From Mesorhizobium sp. YIM 152430 (GTDB taxonomy: Bacteria; Pseudomonadota; Alphaproteobacteria; Rhizobiales; Rhizobiaceae): a DNA stretch of 64,000 nt. Of the stretch, positions 25,079 to 33,777 are shown in pieces. Position 1 is the first letter of the stretch. Each line of letters begins with the position of its first letter. The position numbers and the translations under genes were made by a program. The notes beneath the pieces are model-generated. The model saw only the letters and a list, made by a program, of their open reading frames with translations, searched no databases and was not told the DNA's origin. The stretch lies in NCBI RefSeq assembly GCF_029210365.1, contig NZ_JARGES010000018.1:62001-126000 (forward strand). The letters run 5' to 3'.

Positions 25079-26611
25079 ATGTCCGAAGCTGCGATCGAAC
25101 TTGTCGGCATCAACAAGAGCTTCGGCCCTGTTCATGCCAACAAGGATATCGACCTCAACATCAAGGCCGGCACCATTCACGGCATCGTGGGCGAGAACGG
25201 CGCCGGGAAATCGACGCTGATGTCGATACTCTACGGCTTCTACCAGGCCGATTCGGGTGAAATCCGCGTTGGCGGCAAGCCGGTCGCCATCGCCAGTTCC
25301 AACGATGCGATCGCGCTCGGCATCGGCATGGTCCACCAGCATTTCATGCTGGTTCAGAACTTCACGGTGCTGGAGAACATCATCTTGGGCGCCGAAGGCG
25401 AGGCGCTCCTGAATTCGTCGATTTCCAAGGCCCGCTCCGAATTGAGGCGGTTGGAAAAGGAGTATGGCCTCGACGTGGATCCCGATGCGATCATCGAGGA
25501 CCTGCCCGTCGGCCTACAGCAGCGCGTTGAAATCCTGAAGGCGCTCTATCGCGGCGCCGACATCCTGATCCTCGACGAGCCGACCGGCGTGCTGACGCCG
25601 GCCGAGGCCGACCACCTCTTTCGCATCCTCGCCCAGCTCCGCGCCGAGGGGAAGACGGTGGTGCTGATCACGCACAAGCTGCGCGAGATCAAGGCGATCA
25701 CCGACAACGTCTCCGTCATGCGCCAGGGTCAGATCGTCGCGACCCGCAGGACCGACGAGACGACCGTGGAGGAACTGGCCGAACTCATGGTCGGCCGCCG
25801 TGTCCTCTTGCGTGTCGAAAAGGGCGACGCCCGGCCCGGTGATGTGAAGCTTGCAGTGCGCAACCTGACCGTCGTGGATTCGCGCGGCGTCAAGGTGGTC
25901 GACGACGTCTCCTTCGACGTGCGCGGCGGCGAGATCGTCGGCATTGCGGGCGTCGCCGGCAACGGCCAGTCGCAGCTTCTGGAGACGATCTCCGGCATTC
26001 GCGCGGCCGTCTCCGGCACCGTCATGCTCGACGGCAGGCCGATCGACGTCACCGGCGCGGCCGATCCGGGCGAATTGCGCGACCGCGGCCTCGCCCACGT
26101 GCCGGAGGACCGGCACTATGTCGGCCTCGTCCTGCCCTTCGAGGAATATGAGAACTCGATTCTCGGCTATCACGACCGGCCTGAATATCTGAACGGCCCG
26201 TTCCTGAACATCGACGCGATCCGCGCCGATGCGAAGAAGAAGATCTCGCAATACGACATCCGCCCCGGCAACGAGAGGCTGAAGACGGCGAACTTTTCCG
26301 GCGGCAACCAGCAGAAGATCGTGCTGGCACGCGAGATGGAGAAGGCCCCCGGCGTCCTGATCATCGGCCAGCCGACGCGCGGCGTCGACGTCGGCGCGAT
26401 CGAGTTCATCCACAGGCGGCTGATCGACATGCGCGACCAGGGCCGCGCGGTCCTGCTCGTCTCGGTCGAGCTCGACGAAATCCGCTCGCTCTCCGACCGG
26501 ATACTGGTGATGTTCGACGGCAAGGTCGTCGGCGAGCGCTCCGGCGAAGCGTCGGAAGGCGAACTCGGCCTCCTGATGGCCGGCATCGACGGCAGGGAGG
26601 CCGCCGAATGA
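25079..26611 (+). CDS. Nucleoside ABC importer, ATP-binding protein
   Basis: A 510-residue double ATPase of the YufO/NupA type that energises BMP-dependent nucleoside uptake. The first domain has Walker A GENGAGKST (about 39-47), a QQR-type signature (DLPVGLQQRVEI) and LILDEPTGVLT. The second has a degenerate Walker A (GVAGNGQSQLL), an SGGNQQK signature and VLIIGQPTRGVD. The start is the ATG at 25079, where family similarity begins. The last codons and stop lie within an 18-bp sequence that is repeated after the GIY-YIG gene. The strong AGGGAGG just before the stop would originally have served the first permease. Confidence 0.94.
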   Translation: MSEAAIELVGINKSFGPVHANKDIDLNIKAGTIHGIVGENGAGKSTLMSILYGFYQADSGEIRVGGKPVAIASSNDAIALGIGMVHQHFMLVQNFTVLENIILGAEGEALLNSSISKARSELRRLEKEYGLDVDPDAIIEDLPVGLQQRVEILKALYRGADILILDEPTGVLTPAEADHLFRILAQLRAEGKTVVLITHKLREIKAITDNVSVMRQGQIVATRRTDETTVEELAELMVGRRVLLRVEKGDARPGDVKLAVRNLTVVDSRGVKVVDDVSFDVRGGEIVGIAGVAGNGQSQLLETISGIRAAVSGTVMLDGRPIDVTGAADPGELRDRGLAHVPEDRHYVGLVLPFEEYENSILGYHDRPEYLNGPFLNIDAIRADAKKKISQYDIRPGNERLKTANFSGGNQQKIVLAREMEKAPGVLIIGQPTRGVDVGAIEFIHRRLIDMRDQGRAVLLVSVELDEIRSLSDRILVMFDGKVVGERSGEASEGELGLLMAGIDGREAAE

Positions 26612-26615
26612 GCGC
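26598..26615 (+). repeat. 18-bp direct repeat, left copy
   Basis: AGGCCGCCGAATGAGCGC. This copy holds the last codons and stop of the ATPase gene and the ATG of the GIY-YIG gene. It is identical to 27512-27529. The neighbouring bases differ on both sides (g/c before, c/a after), so the repeat is exactly 18 bp. Confidence 0.9.
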
Positions 26616-27525
26616 CAGTGGCCGGTCGGTTCGGCTTTTTTTGGTTGATGGCACCGCCACGGGCATGATCACGGCCGAGGTGGTTAACTGGACGGGACAT
26701 CTATTGTTGGCGCCTCGGGCGCGCCTTCCCGAAGTTCTGCAACGTGCCGAGGCCCAGAAAACGGGCGTCTACATGCTGTTTGGAGAGATTGTCCGGGTTG
26801 GCGACCCTCGTCCAGTATACGTCGGTGAAAGCGACAATGTTGGACGCCGCATAATGCAGCATTCCAAGAACGAAGATCGTGATTTCGAAAAATTTTGTAT
26901 CATTACAAGTAAGGACCTTAATCTCACCAAGGCTCACTCACGCTACCTTGAAAATCGCCTGTCCAACCTAGCGCGCGCATCAGGCCGGGCTGCGGTATTG
27001 AATGCAAATGACCCTGCGATCGGTGTGCTGCCGGAATCGGATATTGCCGATATGGAGTATTTTGTCGAACAGGTGCGGTTGGTGCTGCCTGTTCTCGGTT
27101 TCGACGTTTTGCGGGATACTTTTGTGCCGCCCGCTCATCTGGGAACTCACATCATGCGCGAGGTGGACACAAAAATCGAAATTGTGCCGCTGACACTTCG
27201 ATCGAGCAGGAAAGGGCTACATGCGAGCGCTATTGAGCGCGATGGAGAAATTCTGGTGCGTAAAGGCTCGCTGGCGGAGATCAATCCACAATTCGCTATA
27301 AACCAATACGCGAGCCTTCGAGATAAGTTGATTGAAGACGGTAGTCTCAAACCCAACGTCGAATGCTCTTTCCTTGTATTTTCGCGCGACGTTTTGTTTT
27401 CAAGCCCGAGCGCTGCTGCGGCCGTAATCTATGGACGAAATGCCAACGGTCGGACCAGTTGGACACTTGCTGACATGACCCGAACGCTTAAAGATCATCA
27501 AGAAGCAAGACAGGCCGCCGAATGA
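26608..27525 (+). CDS. GIY-YIG nuclease-family protein with C-terminal DUF4357
   Basis: A 305-residue protein. A short N-terminal domain (SVRLFLVDGTATGMITAEV, residues 7-25) is followed by a GIY-YIG nuclease domain with GVY (53-55), YVG (71-73), Arg80/Arg81 and the catalytic Glu115 in RYLENRL. A DUF4357-type C-terminus follows (LVRKGSLAE near 217-225 and SPSAAAAVIYGRNANG near 266-281). All core nuclease residues are kept, so the enzyme should be active. The gene is visibly more AT-rich than its neighbours. It splits a nucleoside ABC operon but starts and ends in copies of the same 18-bp repeat, so the ATPase stop and permease start are both preserved. The family is known but uncharacterised to my knowledge. 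Confidence 0.88.
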   Translation: MSASGRSVRLFLVDGTATGMITAEVVNWTGHLLLAPRARLPEVLQRAEAQKTGVYMLFGEIVRVGDPRPVYVGESDNVGRRIMQHSKNEDRDFEKFCIITSKDLNLTKAHSRYLENRLSNLARASGRAAVLNANDPAIGVLPESDIADMEYFVEQVRLVLPVLGFDVLRDTFVPPAHLGTHIMREVDTKIEIVPLTLRSSRKGLHASAIERDGEILVRKGSLAEINPQFAINQYASLRDKLIEDGSLKPNVECSFLVFSRDVLFSSPSAAAAVIYGRNANGRTSWTLADMTRTLKDHQEARQAAE

Positions 27526-27529
27526 GCGC
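26616..27529 (+). mobile_element. Putative 914-bp operon-junction insertion carrying the GIY-YIG gene
   Basis: The unit between the two 18-bp repeats, counting one repeat copy, is 914 bp and consists almost entirely of the GIY-YIG gene. Removing it by recombination between the repeats would give the ordinary ATGA overlap between ATPase and permease. There is no transposase, integrase or terminal inverted repeat. A freestanding homing-type nuclease gene or a rare insertion with target duplication are the two readings. The boundaries are seen in the sequence; mobility is inference. Confidence 0.55.
27512..27529 (+). repeat. 18-bp direct repeat, right copy
   Basis: Identical to 26598-26615. This copy supplies the last codons and stop of the GIY-YIG gene (…QAAE) and the ATG of the first permease (MSA…). 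The sequence upstream of it reads AAGACAGG, a weaker ribosome site than the AGGGAGG before the left copy. Confidence 0.9.
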
Positions 27530-28661
27530 ACCCTATGCGAAATTGCCCGGCTGGGCCGATTACGGGCTGATCCCGCTGATCAATGTGGTCGTCGCCTTCG
27601 GCGTGGCGGGGCTGGTGGTGCTTCTGGTTGGGGAAAGCCCGGTCGAGGCGTTCACCTATCTGATCGAGGGGGCGTTCGGGCGCGGACAGAACATCGCCTA
27701 TACGCTCTATTACGCGACGAGCTTCATCTTCACCGGCCTTGCCGTCGCAGTCGCCTTCCATGGCGGGCTGTTCAATATCGGCGGTGAGGGGCAGGCCTAT
27801 GTCGGCGGGCTCGGCGTCGCGCTCGTCTGCCTGTCGCTCGACGGCATCCTGCCCTGGTGGATCAATTTTCCGCTCGCGATCCTCGGCGCAGCCTGCCTCG
27901 GCGCGCTCTGGGCGTTCATTCCCGCCTATCTCCAGGCCAAACGCGGCTCGCACATCGTCATCACGACGATCATGTTCAACTTCATCGCCGCCAGCCTGAT
28001 GGTCTATCTCCTGACGACCGTCCTGAAGCCCGCCGGTTCGATGTCGCCGCAGACCCGCACCTTCCTCGATGGCGGGCAATTGCCGAAGCTGAACTTCGTC
28101 TTCGACTGGTTCGGCGCGTCGGTTCGCTCCTCGCCGCTCAACATCTCGTTCCTGCTGGCGCTGCTCGCCTCCTTCCTCGTCTGGCTCCTGATCTGGCGCA
28201 CCAAGCTCGGCTACGAGATCCGCACGCAGGGCTTCAGCCCGAAGGCGGCGCGCTATGCCGGCATCGGCGAGACGCGGATCGTGCTCGTCACCATGCTGAT
28301 TTCCGGCGCGCTTGCCGGCATGATGGCGCTCAATCCCGTGATGGGCGACGCCAACCGCCTCCAACTCGACTTCGTGACCGGCGCCGGCTTCGTCGGCATC
28401 GCGGTGGCGCTGATGGGCCGCTCGCATCCTGCCGGCATCATCCCGGCCGCGATCCTGTTCGGCGTTCTCTATCAGGGCGGCGCGGAAATCGCCTTCATGA
28501 TGCCCTCGATCAGCCGCGACATGATCATCATCATCCAGGGTCTCGTGATCCTTTTCGCCGGTGCGCTGGAGCATATGTTCCGGCCATCCTTGCAGGCGCT
28601 GTTTGCCTCGATCTCGCCGCGCTCCGGCGCGGGCGAAGCCGCCGGCCAGAAGGGAGCCTGA
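27522..28661 (+). CDS. Nucleoside ABC importer permease 1
   Basis: A 379-residue polytopic membrane protein of the BMP-associated permease family (YufP-like). Characteristic segments are AVAFHGGLFNIGGEGQAYVG (about residues 75-94) and FGVLYQGGAEIAF near the C-terminus, with roughly nine to ten hydrophobic helices between. It forms the membrane channel with permease 2. Its start overlaps the GIY-YIG stop (ATGA), as it presumably once overlapped the ATPase stop. It ends one base before permease 2. Confidence 0.94.
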   Translation: MSAPYAKLPGWADYGLIPLINVVVAFGVAGLVVLLVGESPVEAFTYLIEGAFGRGQNIAYTLYYATSFIFTGLAVAVAFHGGLFNIGGEGQAYVGGLGVALVCLSLDGILPWWINFPLAILGAACLGALWAFIPAYLQAKRGSHIVITTIMFNFIAASLMVYLLTTVLKPAGSMSPQTRTFLDGGQLPKLNFVFDWFGASVRSSPLNISFLLALLASFLVWLLIWRTKLGYEIRTQGFSPKAARYAGIGETRIVLVTMLISGALAGMMALNPVMGDANRLQLDFVTGAGFVGIAVALMGRSHPAGIIPAAILFGVLYQGGAEIAFMMPSISRDMIIIIQGLVILFAGALEHMFRPSLQALFASISPRSGAGEAAGQKGA

Positions 28662-28662
28662 G

Positions 28663-29637
28663 ATGGACCAAGCCTTCGTCGTCCTGATCCAGCTTCTGGA
28701 TTCCACCATCCGCCTGTCGATCCCGCTGATGTTCGCCTGCCTTGCCGGGCTCTATTCCGAACGTGCCGGCGTGTTCGACATCGGCCTCGAGGGCAAGATG
28801 CTGGCCGCCGCCTTCGCCGGCGCGGCCGCCGCCGCCGTCTACGGCTCGGCCTGGATCGGGCTTTGCTTCGCCGTCATGGTCTCGGTCGCGCTGGCGCTCG
28901 TCCACGGCTTTGCCTCGATCACCAATCGCGGCAACCAGATCGTTTCGGGCGTCGCGATCAACTTCATCGCCGCCGGCACCACCGTCATCCTCGGCCAGGC
29001 GTGGTTCGCGCAGGGCGGGCGCACGCCCTCGCTCACCGCCGAGACGCGCTTCACCGGCGTCCATCTGCCTTTCGCGCCGGAACTGCGCGAAGTTCCGGTC
29101 GTCGGCTACATCTATTACGAGCTGATCTCGGGCCACTCGATGCTCGTCTATCTGGCATTCTTCACCGTCGCCTTTACGTGGTGGGTGCTCTTCCGCACGC
29201 GCTTCGGCCTGCGCCTGCGCGCGGTCGGCGAAAACCCGGCCGCCGTCGATACGGCCGGCATCTCGGTGACATGGCTGCGCTACCGCGCGGTCATCTGCAC
29301 CGGCATCTTGTGCGGCTTCGCCGGCGCCTATCTGTCGATGGCAATCGGCGCCGGATTCGTGAAGGACATGACGGCCGGACGCGGCTATATCGCGCTCGCC
29401 GCCCTCATTTTCGCCAAGTGGAGGCCGGTGCCGGCGATGTTCGCCTGCCTGCTCTTCGGCTTCCTCGACGCCGTTTCGATCCGTCTCCAGGGTTCGCCCC
29501 TGCCGATCGTGGGGCCGGTGCCGACCCAGTTCATGCAGGCACTTCCCTACGTGTTGACCGTCATCCTGCTCGCCGGTTTCATCGGCAAGGCCATCCCGCC
29601 CCGCGCCGGCGGCGTACCTTATGTGAAGGAGCGGTGA
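28663..29637 (+). CDS. Nucleoside ABC importer permease 2
   Basis: A 324-residue permease (YufQ-like) from the ATG at 28663. The family signature LYSERAGVFDIGLEGKMLAAA lies at residues 26-46, followed by about eight helices. FRTRFGLRLRAVGENPAAVDTAGI (about 188-211) is the cytoplasmic EAA-like loop that would contact the ATPase. Its TGA shares a base with the cdd start (TGATG), so uptake and first catabolic step are made together. Confidence 0.94.
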   Translation: MDQAFVVLIQLLDSTIRLSIPLMFACLAGLYSERAGVFDIGLEGKMLAAAFAGAAAAAVYGSAWIGLCFAVMVSVALALVHGFASITNRGNQIVSGVAINFIAAGTTVILGQAWFAQGGRTPSLTAETRFTGVHLPFAPELREVPVVGYIYYELISGHSMLVYLAFFTVAFTWWVLFRTRFGLRLRAVGENPAAVDTAGISVTWLRYRAVICTGILCGFAGAYLSMAIGAGFVKDMTAGRGYIALAALIFAKWRPVPAMFACLLFGFLDAVSIRLQGSPLPIVGPVPTQFMQALPYVLTVILLAGFIGKAIPPRAGGVPYVKER

Positions 29638-30029
29638 TGTCGAAGGACCTCTTTGCCGCCGCCCGCGAGGCGATGAGGCGTGCTTACGCGCCCTATTCGA
29701 AGTTTCCGGTCGGCGTGGCGCTTCTGACGACCGACGGCCGCGTCTTCACCGGCGCGAACATCGAAATCGCCTCCTACCCGGAAGGCTGGTGCGCGGAGAC
29801 GACGGCGCTCGGCCACTACGTCATGGCGGGTGGCGGCAAGCTTGCGGAAATCATCGTCGTCGCCGAAAAGATGGACCGGATCACGCCCTGCGGCGGCTGC
29901 CGCCAACGCCTTGCCGAATTCGCCGATCCGGACACCAAGCTCCATATGTGCGACCAGAACGGCATCGTCGAGACGGTGACCATGGCCGAAATCCTGCCTT
30001 TCGGCTTCCGGGGAGACACGCTGAAGTGA
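29637..30029 (+). CDS. cdd: Cytidine deaminase
   Basis: A 130-residue tetrameric-type cytidine deaminase that converts cytidine and deoxycytidine to uridine forms. The zinc site is complete: WCAETTALG (Cys51, Glu53) and PCGGCRQ (Cys84, Cys87). The YSKFPVGVALLT segment is the substrate-binding N-terminus. The length is typical for bacterial homotetrameric enzymes. The start overlaps the permease 2 stop and the stop overlaps the phosphorylase start. Confidence 0.95.
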   Translation: MSKDLFAAAREAMRRAYAPYSKFPVGVALLTTDGRVFTGANIEIASYPEGWCAETTALGHYVMAGGGKLAEIIVVAEKMDRITPCGGCRQRLAEFADPDTKLHMCDQNGIVETVTMAEILPFGFRGDTLK

Positions 30030-30832
30030 CCGATGCCGTCGCACGCCTGACCGAGCGCCTCGAAGGTCGCGTCCCGAAGATCGCGCTCGTTCTCGGCTCC
30101 GGCCTTGGCGGTCTCGTCGACGAGGTCGAGAACGCCGTGCGCATCCCCTATGGCGATCTGCCGGGATTTCCACATAGCGGCGTAACCGGCCATGCCGGCC
30201 AGATCGTCGCCGGCGATTTGTCGGGCCGGCCCGTGCTGATGCTCGCCGGTCGCGCGCATTATTACGAGCACGGCAACGCCGCTGCCATGCGCCCCGCGCT
30301 GGAGGCGCTGGCCGGAATCGGCATCGACAGGCTGCTTTTGACCAATGCGGCCGGTTCCCTGCGCGAGGACATGCCGCCCGGCTCGGTGATGATGATTACC
30401 GACCACATCAATTTTTCCGGCACCAATCCGCTTTTCGGCGAACAGACGGACCGCCGCTTCGTAGGTCTGACGGAAGCCTACGATCAGGGCCTGCGCGCCG
30501 CGATCGAACGCGCGGCGGAAGCCACCGGCACCGAACTCCACAAGGGCGTCTATATGTGGTTTTCCGGCCCGTCCTTCGAGACGCCGGCCGAAATCCGCAT
30601 GGCACGCGTTTTCGGCGCCGACGCGGTCGGCATGTCCACCGTGCCCGAAGTCATCCTGGCCCGCTTTCTGGGCCTGCGCGTCGCCGCCTGTTCCGTGGTC
30701 ACCAACCTCGCCGCCGGCATGACGGGCGGGGAGTTGTCGCATCAGGAGACGAAGGACATGGCGCCCTTGGGCGGCAAGCGTCTGGCGGCGATCTTCAGGG
30801 CGATGTTCGCGGACGCGGCGCTGGACGGCTGA
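30026..30832 (+). CDS. Purine nucleoside phosphorylase, trimeric (PNP/MTAP family)
   Basis: A 268-residue phosphorylase starting at a GTG in a GTGA overlap with cdd. It cleaves purine nucleosides with phosphate to base and ribose 1-phosphate. Motifs are LVLGSGLGGLVD (phosphate loop), GRAHYYEHG, LLLTNAAGSLRED, GPSFETPAEIRM and the late CSVVTNLAAGM segment with the purine-binding Asn. These belong to the PunA/mammalian-like trimeric class, not the hexameric DeoD class. TGATG overlap with deoA. Confidence 0.93.
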   Translation: MTDAVARLTERLEGRVPKIALVLGSGLGGLVDEVENAVRIPYGDLPGFPHSGVTGHAGQIVAGDLSGRPVLMLAGRAHYYEHGNAAAMRPALEALAGIGIDRLLLTNAAGSLREDMPPGSVMMITDHINFSGTNPLFGEQTDRRFVGLTEAYDQGLRAAIERAAEATGTELHKGVYMWFSGPSFETPAEIRMARVFGADAVGMSTVPEVILARFLGLRVAACSVVTNLAAGMTGGELSHQETKDMAPLGGKRLAAIFRAMFADAALDG

Positions 30833-32145
30833 TGCTCCCCCAGGAAATCATTCGCAAGAAGCGCGACGGCATCGCACTGACGCCTGCCGAAATAGCCGCC
30901 TTCGTCGCCGGCCTCTCCCAGGATACCTTTACCGAAGGCCAGGTCGCGGCCTTCGCCATGGCGACCTATCTCAACGGCATGTCCCGCGACGAGGCGGTGG
31001 CGCTGACGCTTGCCATGCGCGATTCCGGCCATGTCCTCGACTGGTCGGACCTGCCCGGTCCGGTAACGGACAAGCATTCGACCGGCGGCGTCGGCGACAA
31101 TGTCTCGCTCATGCTGGCGCCTATCGTCGCGGCCTGCGGCGCTTACGTCCCGATGATATCCGGGCGCGGCCTCGGCCACACCGGCGGCACGCTCGACAAG
31201 ATGGATTCCATACCCGGATACCGCTCGCAGCCGGACGAGGCGCTGTTTCGCCGCACGGTCAAGGCGGCGGGCTGCGCGATCATCGGCCAGACGGCGGATC
31301 TCGCGCCCGCCGACAAGCGTTTCTATGCGATCCGCGACATCACGGCGACGGTCGAAAGCGTCGCCCTGATCACCGCGTCGATCCTGTCGAAGAAACTCGC
31401 GGCCGGGCTGAAATCGCTGGTGCTCGACGTCAAATGCGGCAATGGCGCCTTCATGGCCTCCATGGACAGGGCCAGCGAACTCGCGACGAGCCTCGTCGCG
31501 GTCGCAAATGGCGCCGGCCTGCCGACCACCGCCCTCATCACCGACATGAACGCTCCGCTGGCCTCGGCCGCCGGCAATGCCGTCGAGGTGCGCAATGCCG
31601 TCGACTTCCTCACTGGCGCGCATCGTGACGGGCGCCTTGAGGACGTCACGCTGGCGCTTGCGGCCGAAATGCTGATGTCGTCGGGCATCGCCGCGACGGC
31701 GCAGGAAGCGACCGCGCGGGCGCAGGATGGACTTGCGTCCGGCGCAGCGGCCGAGCGCTTCGGCCGCATGGTGGCGGAACTGGGCGGCCCGGCCGACTTC
31801 GTCGAGAAGATGGACGATTATTTGCCGAAAGCCGCCATAGAGCGCCCGGTGCTCGCGGAAACAGACGGCTTCGTCATGGAAATAGCCACCCGCGACATCG
31901 GCCTTGCCGTCGTTGAACTGGGTGGCGGCCGCCGACGCGCGGAAGATGCAGTCGACCCGACCGTCGGCATCACCCGGATCGTCATGCCGGGCGAGGGTGT
32001 GGAGAAGGGGGCGGTGCTCGGTCTCGTCCACGCCCGCAGCGAAGCGGAGGCCGAACAGGCGGCCGACATCCTGCGCCGCTCGATCCGGCTGTCGAGCGAG
32101 CGGCCGGACATGCCCGACTCGATCCTGCGGCGCATCGCGCCCTGA
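30832..32145 (+). CDS. deoA: Thymidine phosphorylase
   Basis: A 437-residue enzyme close in length to E. coli DeoA (440). It cleaves thymidine and deoxyuridine to base and deoxyribose 1-phosphate. The glycosyltransferase-family-3 signature is present as VTDKHSTGGVGDNVSLMLAP (about residues 76-95) and SGRGLGHTGGTLDKMDSIPG. The C-terminal domain (pyrimidine phosphorylase) is complete. It is the last gene of the salvage operon; a retropepsin-like gene converges with no gap. Confidence 0.96.
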   Translation: MLPQEIIRKKRDGIALTPAEIAAFVAGLSQDTFTEGQVAAFAMATYLNGMSRDEAVALTLAMRDSGHVLDWSDLPGPVTDKHSTGGVGDNVSLMLAPIVAACGAYVPMISGRGLGHTGGTLDKMDSIPGYRSQPDEALFRRTVKAAGCAIIGQTADLAPADKRFYAIRDITATVESVALITASILSKKLAAGLKSLVLDVKCGNGAFMASMDRASELATSLVAVANGAGLPTTALITDMNAPLASAAGNAVEVRNAVDFLTGAHRDGRLEDVTLALAAEMLMSSGIAATAQEATARAQDGLASGAAAERFGRMVAELGGPADFVEKMDDYLPKAAIERPVLAETDGFVMEIATRDIGLAVVELGGGRRRAEDAVDPTVGITRIVMPGEGVEKGAVLGLVHARSEAEAEQAADILRRSIRLSSERPDMPDSILRRIAP

Positions 32146-32697
32146 TCACTGCTCCAGCAGCAGCCTGCCGTTCTCGACCTGGAAGCGGCGCAAGCCCTTG
32201 AGAAAGCTCATGCCGATGAGCGTCCCCGACAACGCCTTGTCGTCGAGCACCACGGCCTCGGCGTCGCGCACGACGATGCCGCCGATCTCTACCCGCGCGA
32301 TCGTCGTCGGCGCGGCCGTTATGGTGCCGTTGGCGGTGTTGACGCTCTGCGTGAAATCGGCCGGCGAGATGGTGAGGCCGATCCGCCGCGCGGTGGAAAG
32401 GTTGATCGCGACGACGCTGGCGCCGGTGTCGATCATGGCCTTGACGACACGTCCGTTCACGCGGAAATCGCCGATGAAATGCCCGCGCGCATCCGGCTCG
32501 AGGCGCACGCGCCGTCCCGTCGCCATCTCCGGCGGGCTCGCCAGCATGGCGAGTTCGGGAATGTCCCGCGCAGCGTTCCTGCCCAGTGCGGCCTCGGCAA
32601 CGCCCGGCAAAAGGTCCGGATTGGCATTGTGGAGGGCGGGAACGCCGATCGCGACCGCGACGACGGCCATTCCGACGAACATGAGATTGCGCAGCAT
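32146..32697 (-). CDS. Membrane-anchored retropepsin-like aspartic protease (TIGR02281 type)
   Basis: A 183-residue protein with an N-terminal signal anchor (LMFVGMAVVAVAIGVP, residues 5-20) and a single aspartic protease half-domain. The catalytic motif IDTGASVVAI has Asp90. VNTANGTITAA and LIGMSFLKGLRRFQVENGRLLLEQ match the flap region and the C-terminal hydrophobic motif of the family. It would act as a homodimer in the periplasm. The target is unknown. Confidence 0.9.
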   Translation of the reverse strand: MLRNLMFVGMAVVAVAIGVPALHNANPDLLPGVAEAALGRNAARDIPELAMLASPPEMATGRRVRLEPDARGHFIGDFRVNGRVVKAMIDTGASVVAINLSTARRIGLTISPADFTQSVNTANGTITAAPTTIARVEIGGIVVRDAEAVVLDDKALSGTLIGMSFLKGLRRFQVENGRLLLEQ

Positions 32698-32801
32698 GGA
32701 TCACTCCGGCACGAGACTGGCCGGAGATTAACGGGTGGAAGCCTCCCGCACGCTTAACGCCGCGCGTGACATGACGAAAGGCTTAAGCTGCGGTTAACGG
32801 G

Positions 32802-33431
32802 CTACTTCGTGCCGTACATCCGATCGCCGGCATCGCCGAGTCCGGGCACGATATAGCCCTTCTCGTTGAGCTTTTCGTCGATCGAGGCGGTGACGACCGG
32901 CACGTCCGGATGCGCCTTGGTGAAGCGCGCGATCCCCTCCGGTGCGGCCAGCAGGCATAGGAACCGCAGATTGGTCGCGCCGCGCTCCTTGAGCTTGTCG
33001 ACGGCCATGATCGCGGAATTGGCGGTGGCCAGCATCGGATCGACGACGATGACGAGACGGTCGGCAAGGTCGCTCGGGGCCTTGAAGAAATATTCGACCG
33101 CTTCGAGCGTCTCGTGGTCGCGGTAGAGCCCGACATGGGCGACGCGGGCGGCCGGCACGAGATCGAGCATCCCGTCGAGAAGACCGTTGCCGGCCCGCAG
33201 GACCGAGGCGAAGACGAGCTTCTTGCCCTCGAGCGTCGGCGCGGTCATCGGCTGCATCGGCGTTTCGATCTCGCGCGTCGTCAGTTCGAGTTCGCGCGTC
33301 ACCTCGTAGCAGAGAAGGAGCGAAATCTCGCGCAGGAGACGCCGGAAGCTGGCGGTCGACGTCGCCTTGTCGCGCATGATGGTGAGCTTGTGCTGGACAA
33401 GCGGGTGGTCGACGACGGTCACGCCCTGCAT
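32802..33431 (-). CDS. upp: Uracil phosphoribosyltransferase
   Basis: A 209-residue enzyme making UMP from uracil and PRPP. The PRPP-binding loop region reads [18 protein letters not shown] (about residues 126-143); [26 protein letters not shown] and [14 protein letters not shown] match the family's conserved core and C-terminus. It complements the nearby nucleoside operon, which would release uracil, but is transcribed from the other strand. Confidence 0.96.
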   Translation of the reverse strand: MQGVTVVDHPLVQHKLTIMRDKATSTASFRRLLREISLLLCYEVTRELELTTREIETPMQPMTAPTLEGKKLVFASVLRAGNGLLDGMLDLVPAARVAHVGLYRDHETLEAVEYFFKAPSDLADRLVIVVDPMLATANSAIMAVDKLKERGATNLRFLCLLAAPEGIARFTKAHPDVPVVTASIDEKLNEKGYIVPGLGDAGDRMYGTK

Positions 33432-33505
33432 GGTCTGTCTCTCCGATAGCGTTCAAGCGGCTGATGCGAGGACGCATAACGCCTGGCGCACGGGAGTCAA
33501 ACCCT

Positions 33506-33727
33506 TCAATGGGGAGCGGCGCGCTTCGATGTCCGCTCGTAGAGCTCGCGCACGATGCGGCTCGCCGTCGTTTCGAAGGCGAAGGGGAATATCGCATGGA
33601 TCAGCGCCGCGCCGGCGGCCATGCCGAGCCGCGAGGCGAACCAGGCGGCGAATGCCATATGGCCGAAATAGGTTTCGCCGACGGTCGACGGATGGTCGGT
33701 GAAGATGCGTGCGATGCGCGTGGTCAT
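33506..33727 (-). CDS. DUF6356 family small membrane protein
   Basis: A 73-residue protein from the ATG at 33727, with the block IFTDHPSTVGETYFGHMAFAA (about residues 7-27) and one hydrophobic stretch (GMAAGAALIHAIFPFAF). I recall this family from rhizobia as DUF6356. A longer start at 33793 would run through the regulatory dyads in front of the Lrp gene and is rejected. It is divergent from the Lrp-family gene across 100 bp. Confidence 0.75.
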   Translation of the reverse strand: MTTRIARIFTDHPSTVGETYFGHMAFAAWFASRLGMAAGAALIHAIFPFAFETTASRIVRELYERTSKRAAPH

Positions 33728-33777
33728 GTCAGGTCCCCATTTGCAGACCGCATGATCGCACGTCTGGCGGACGAATT

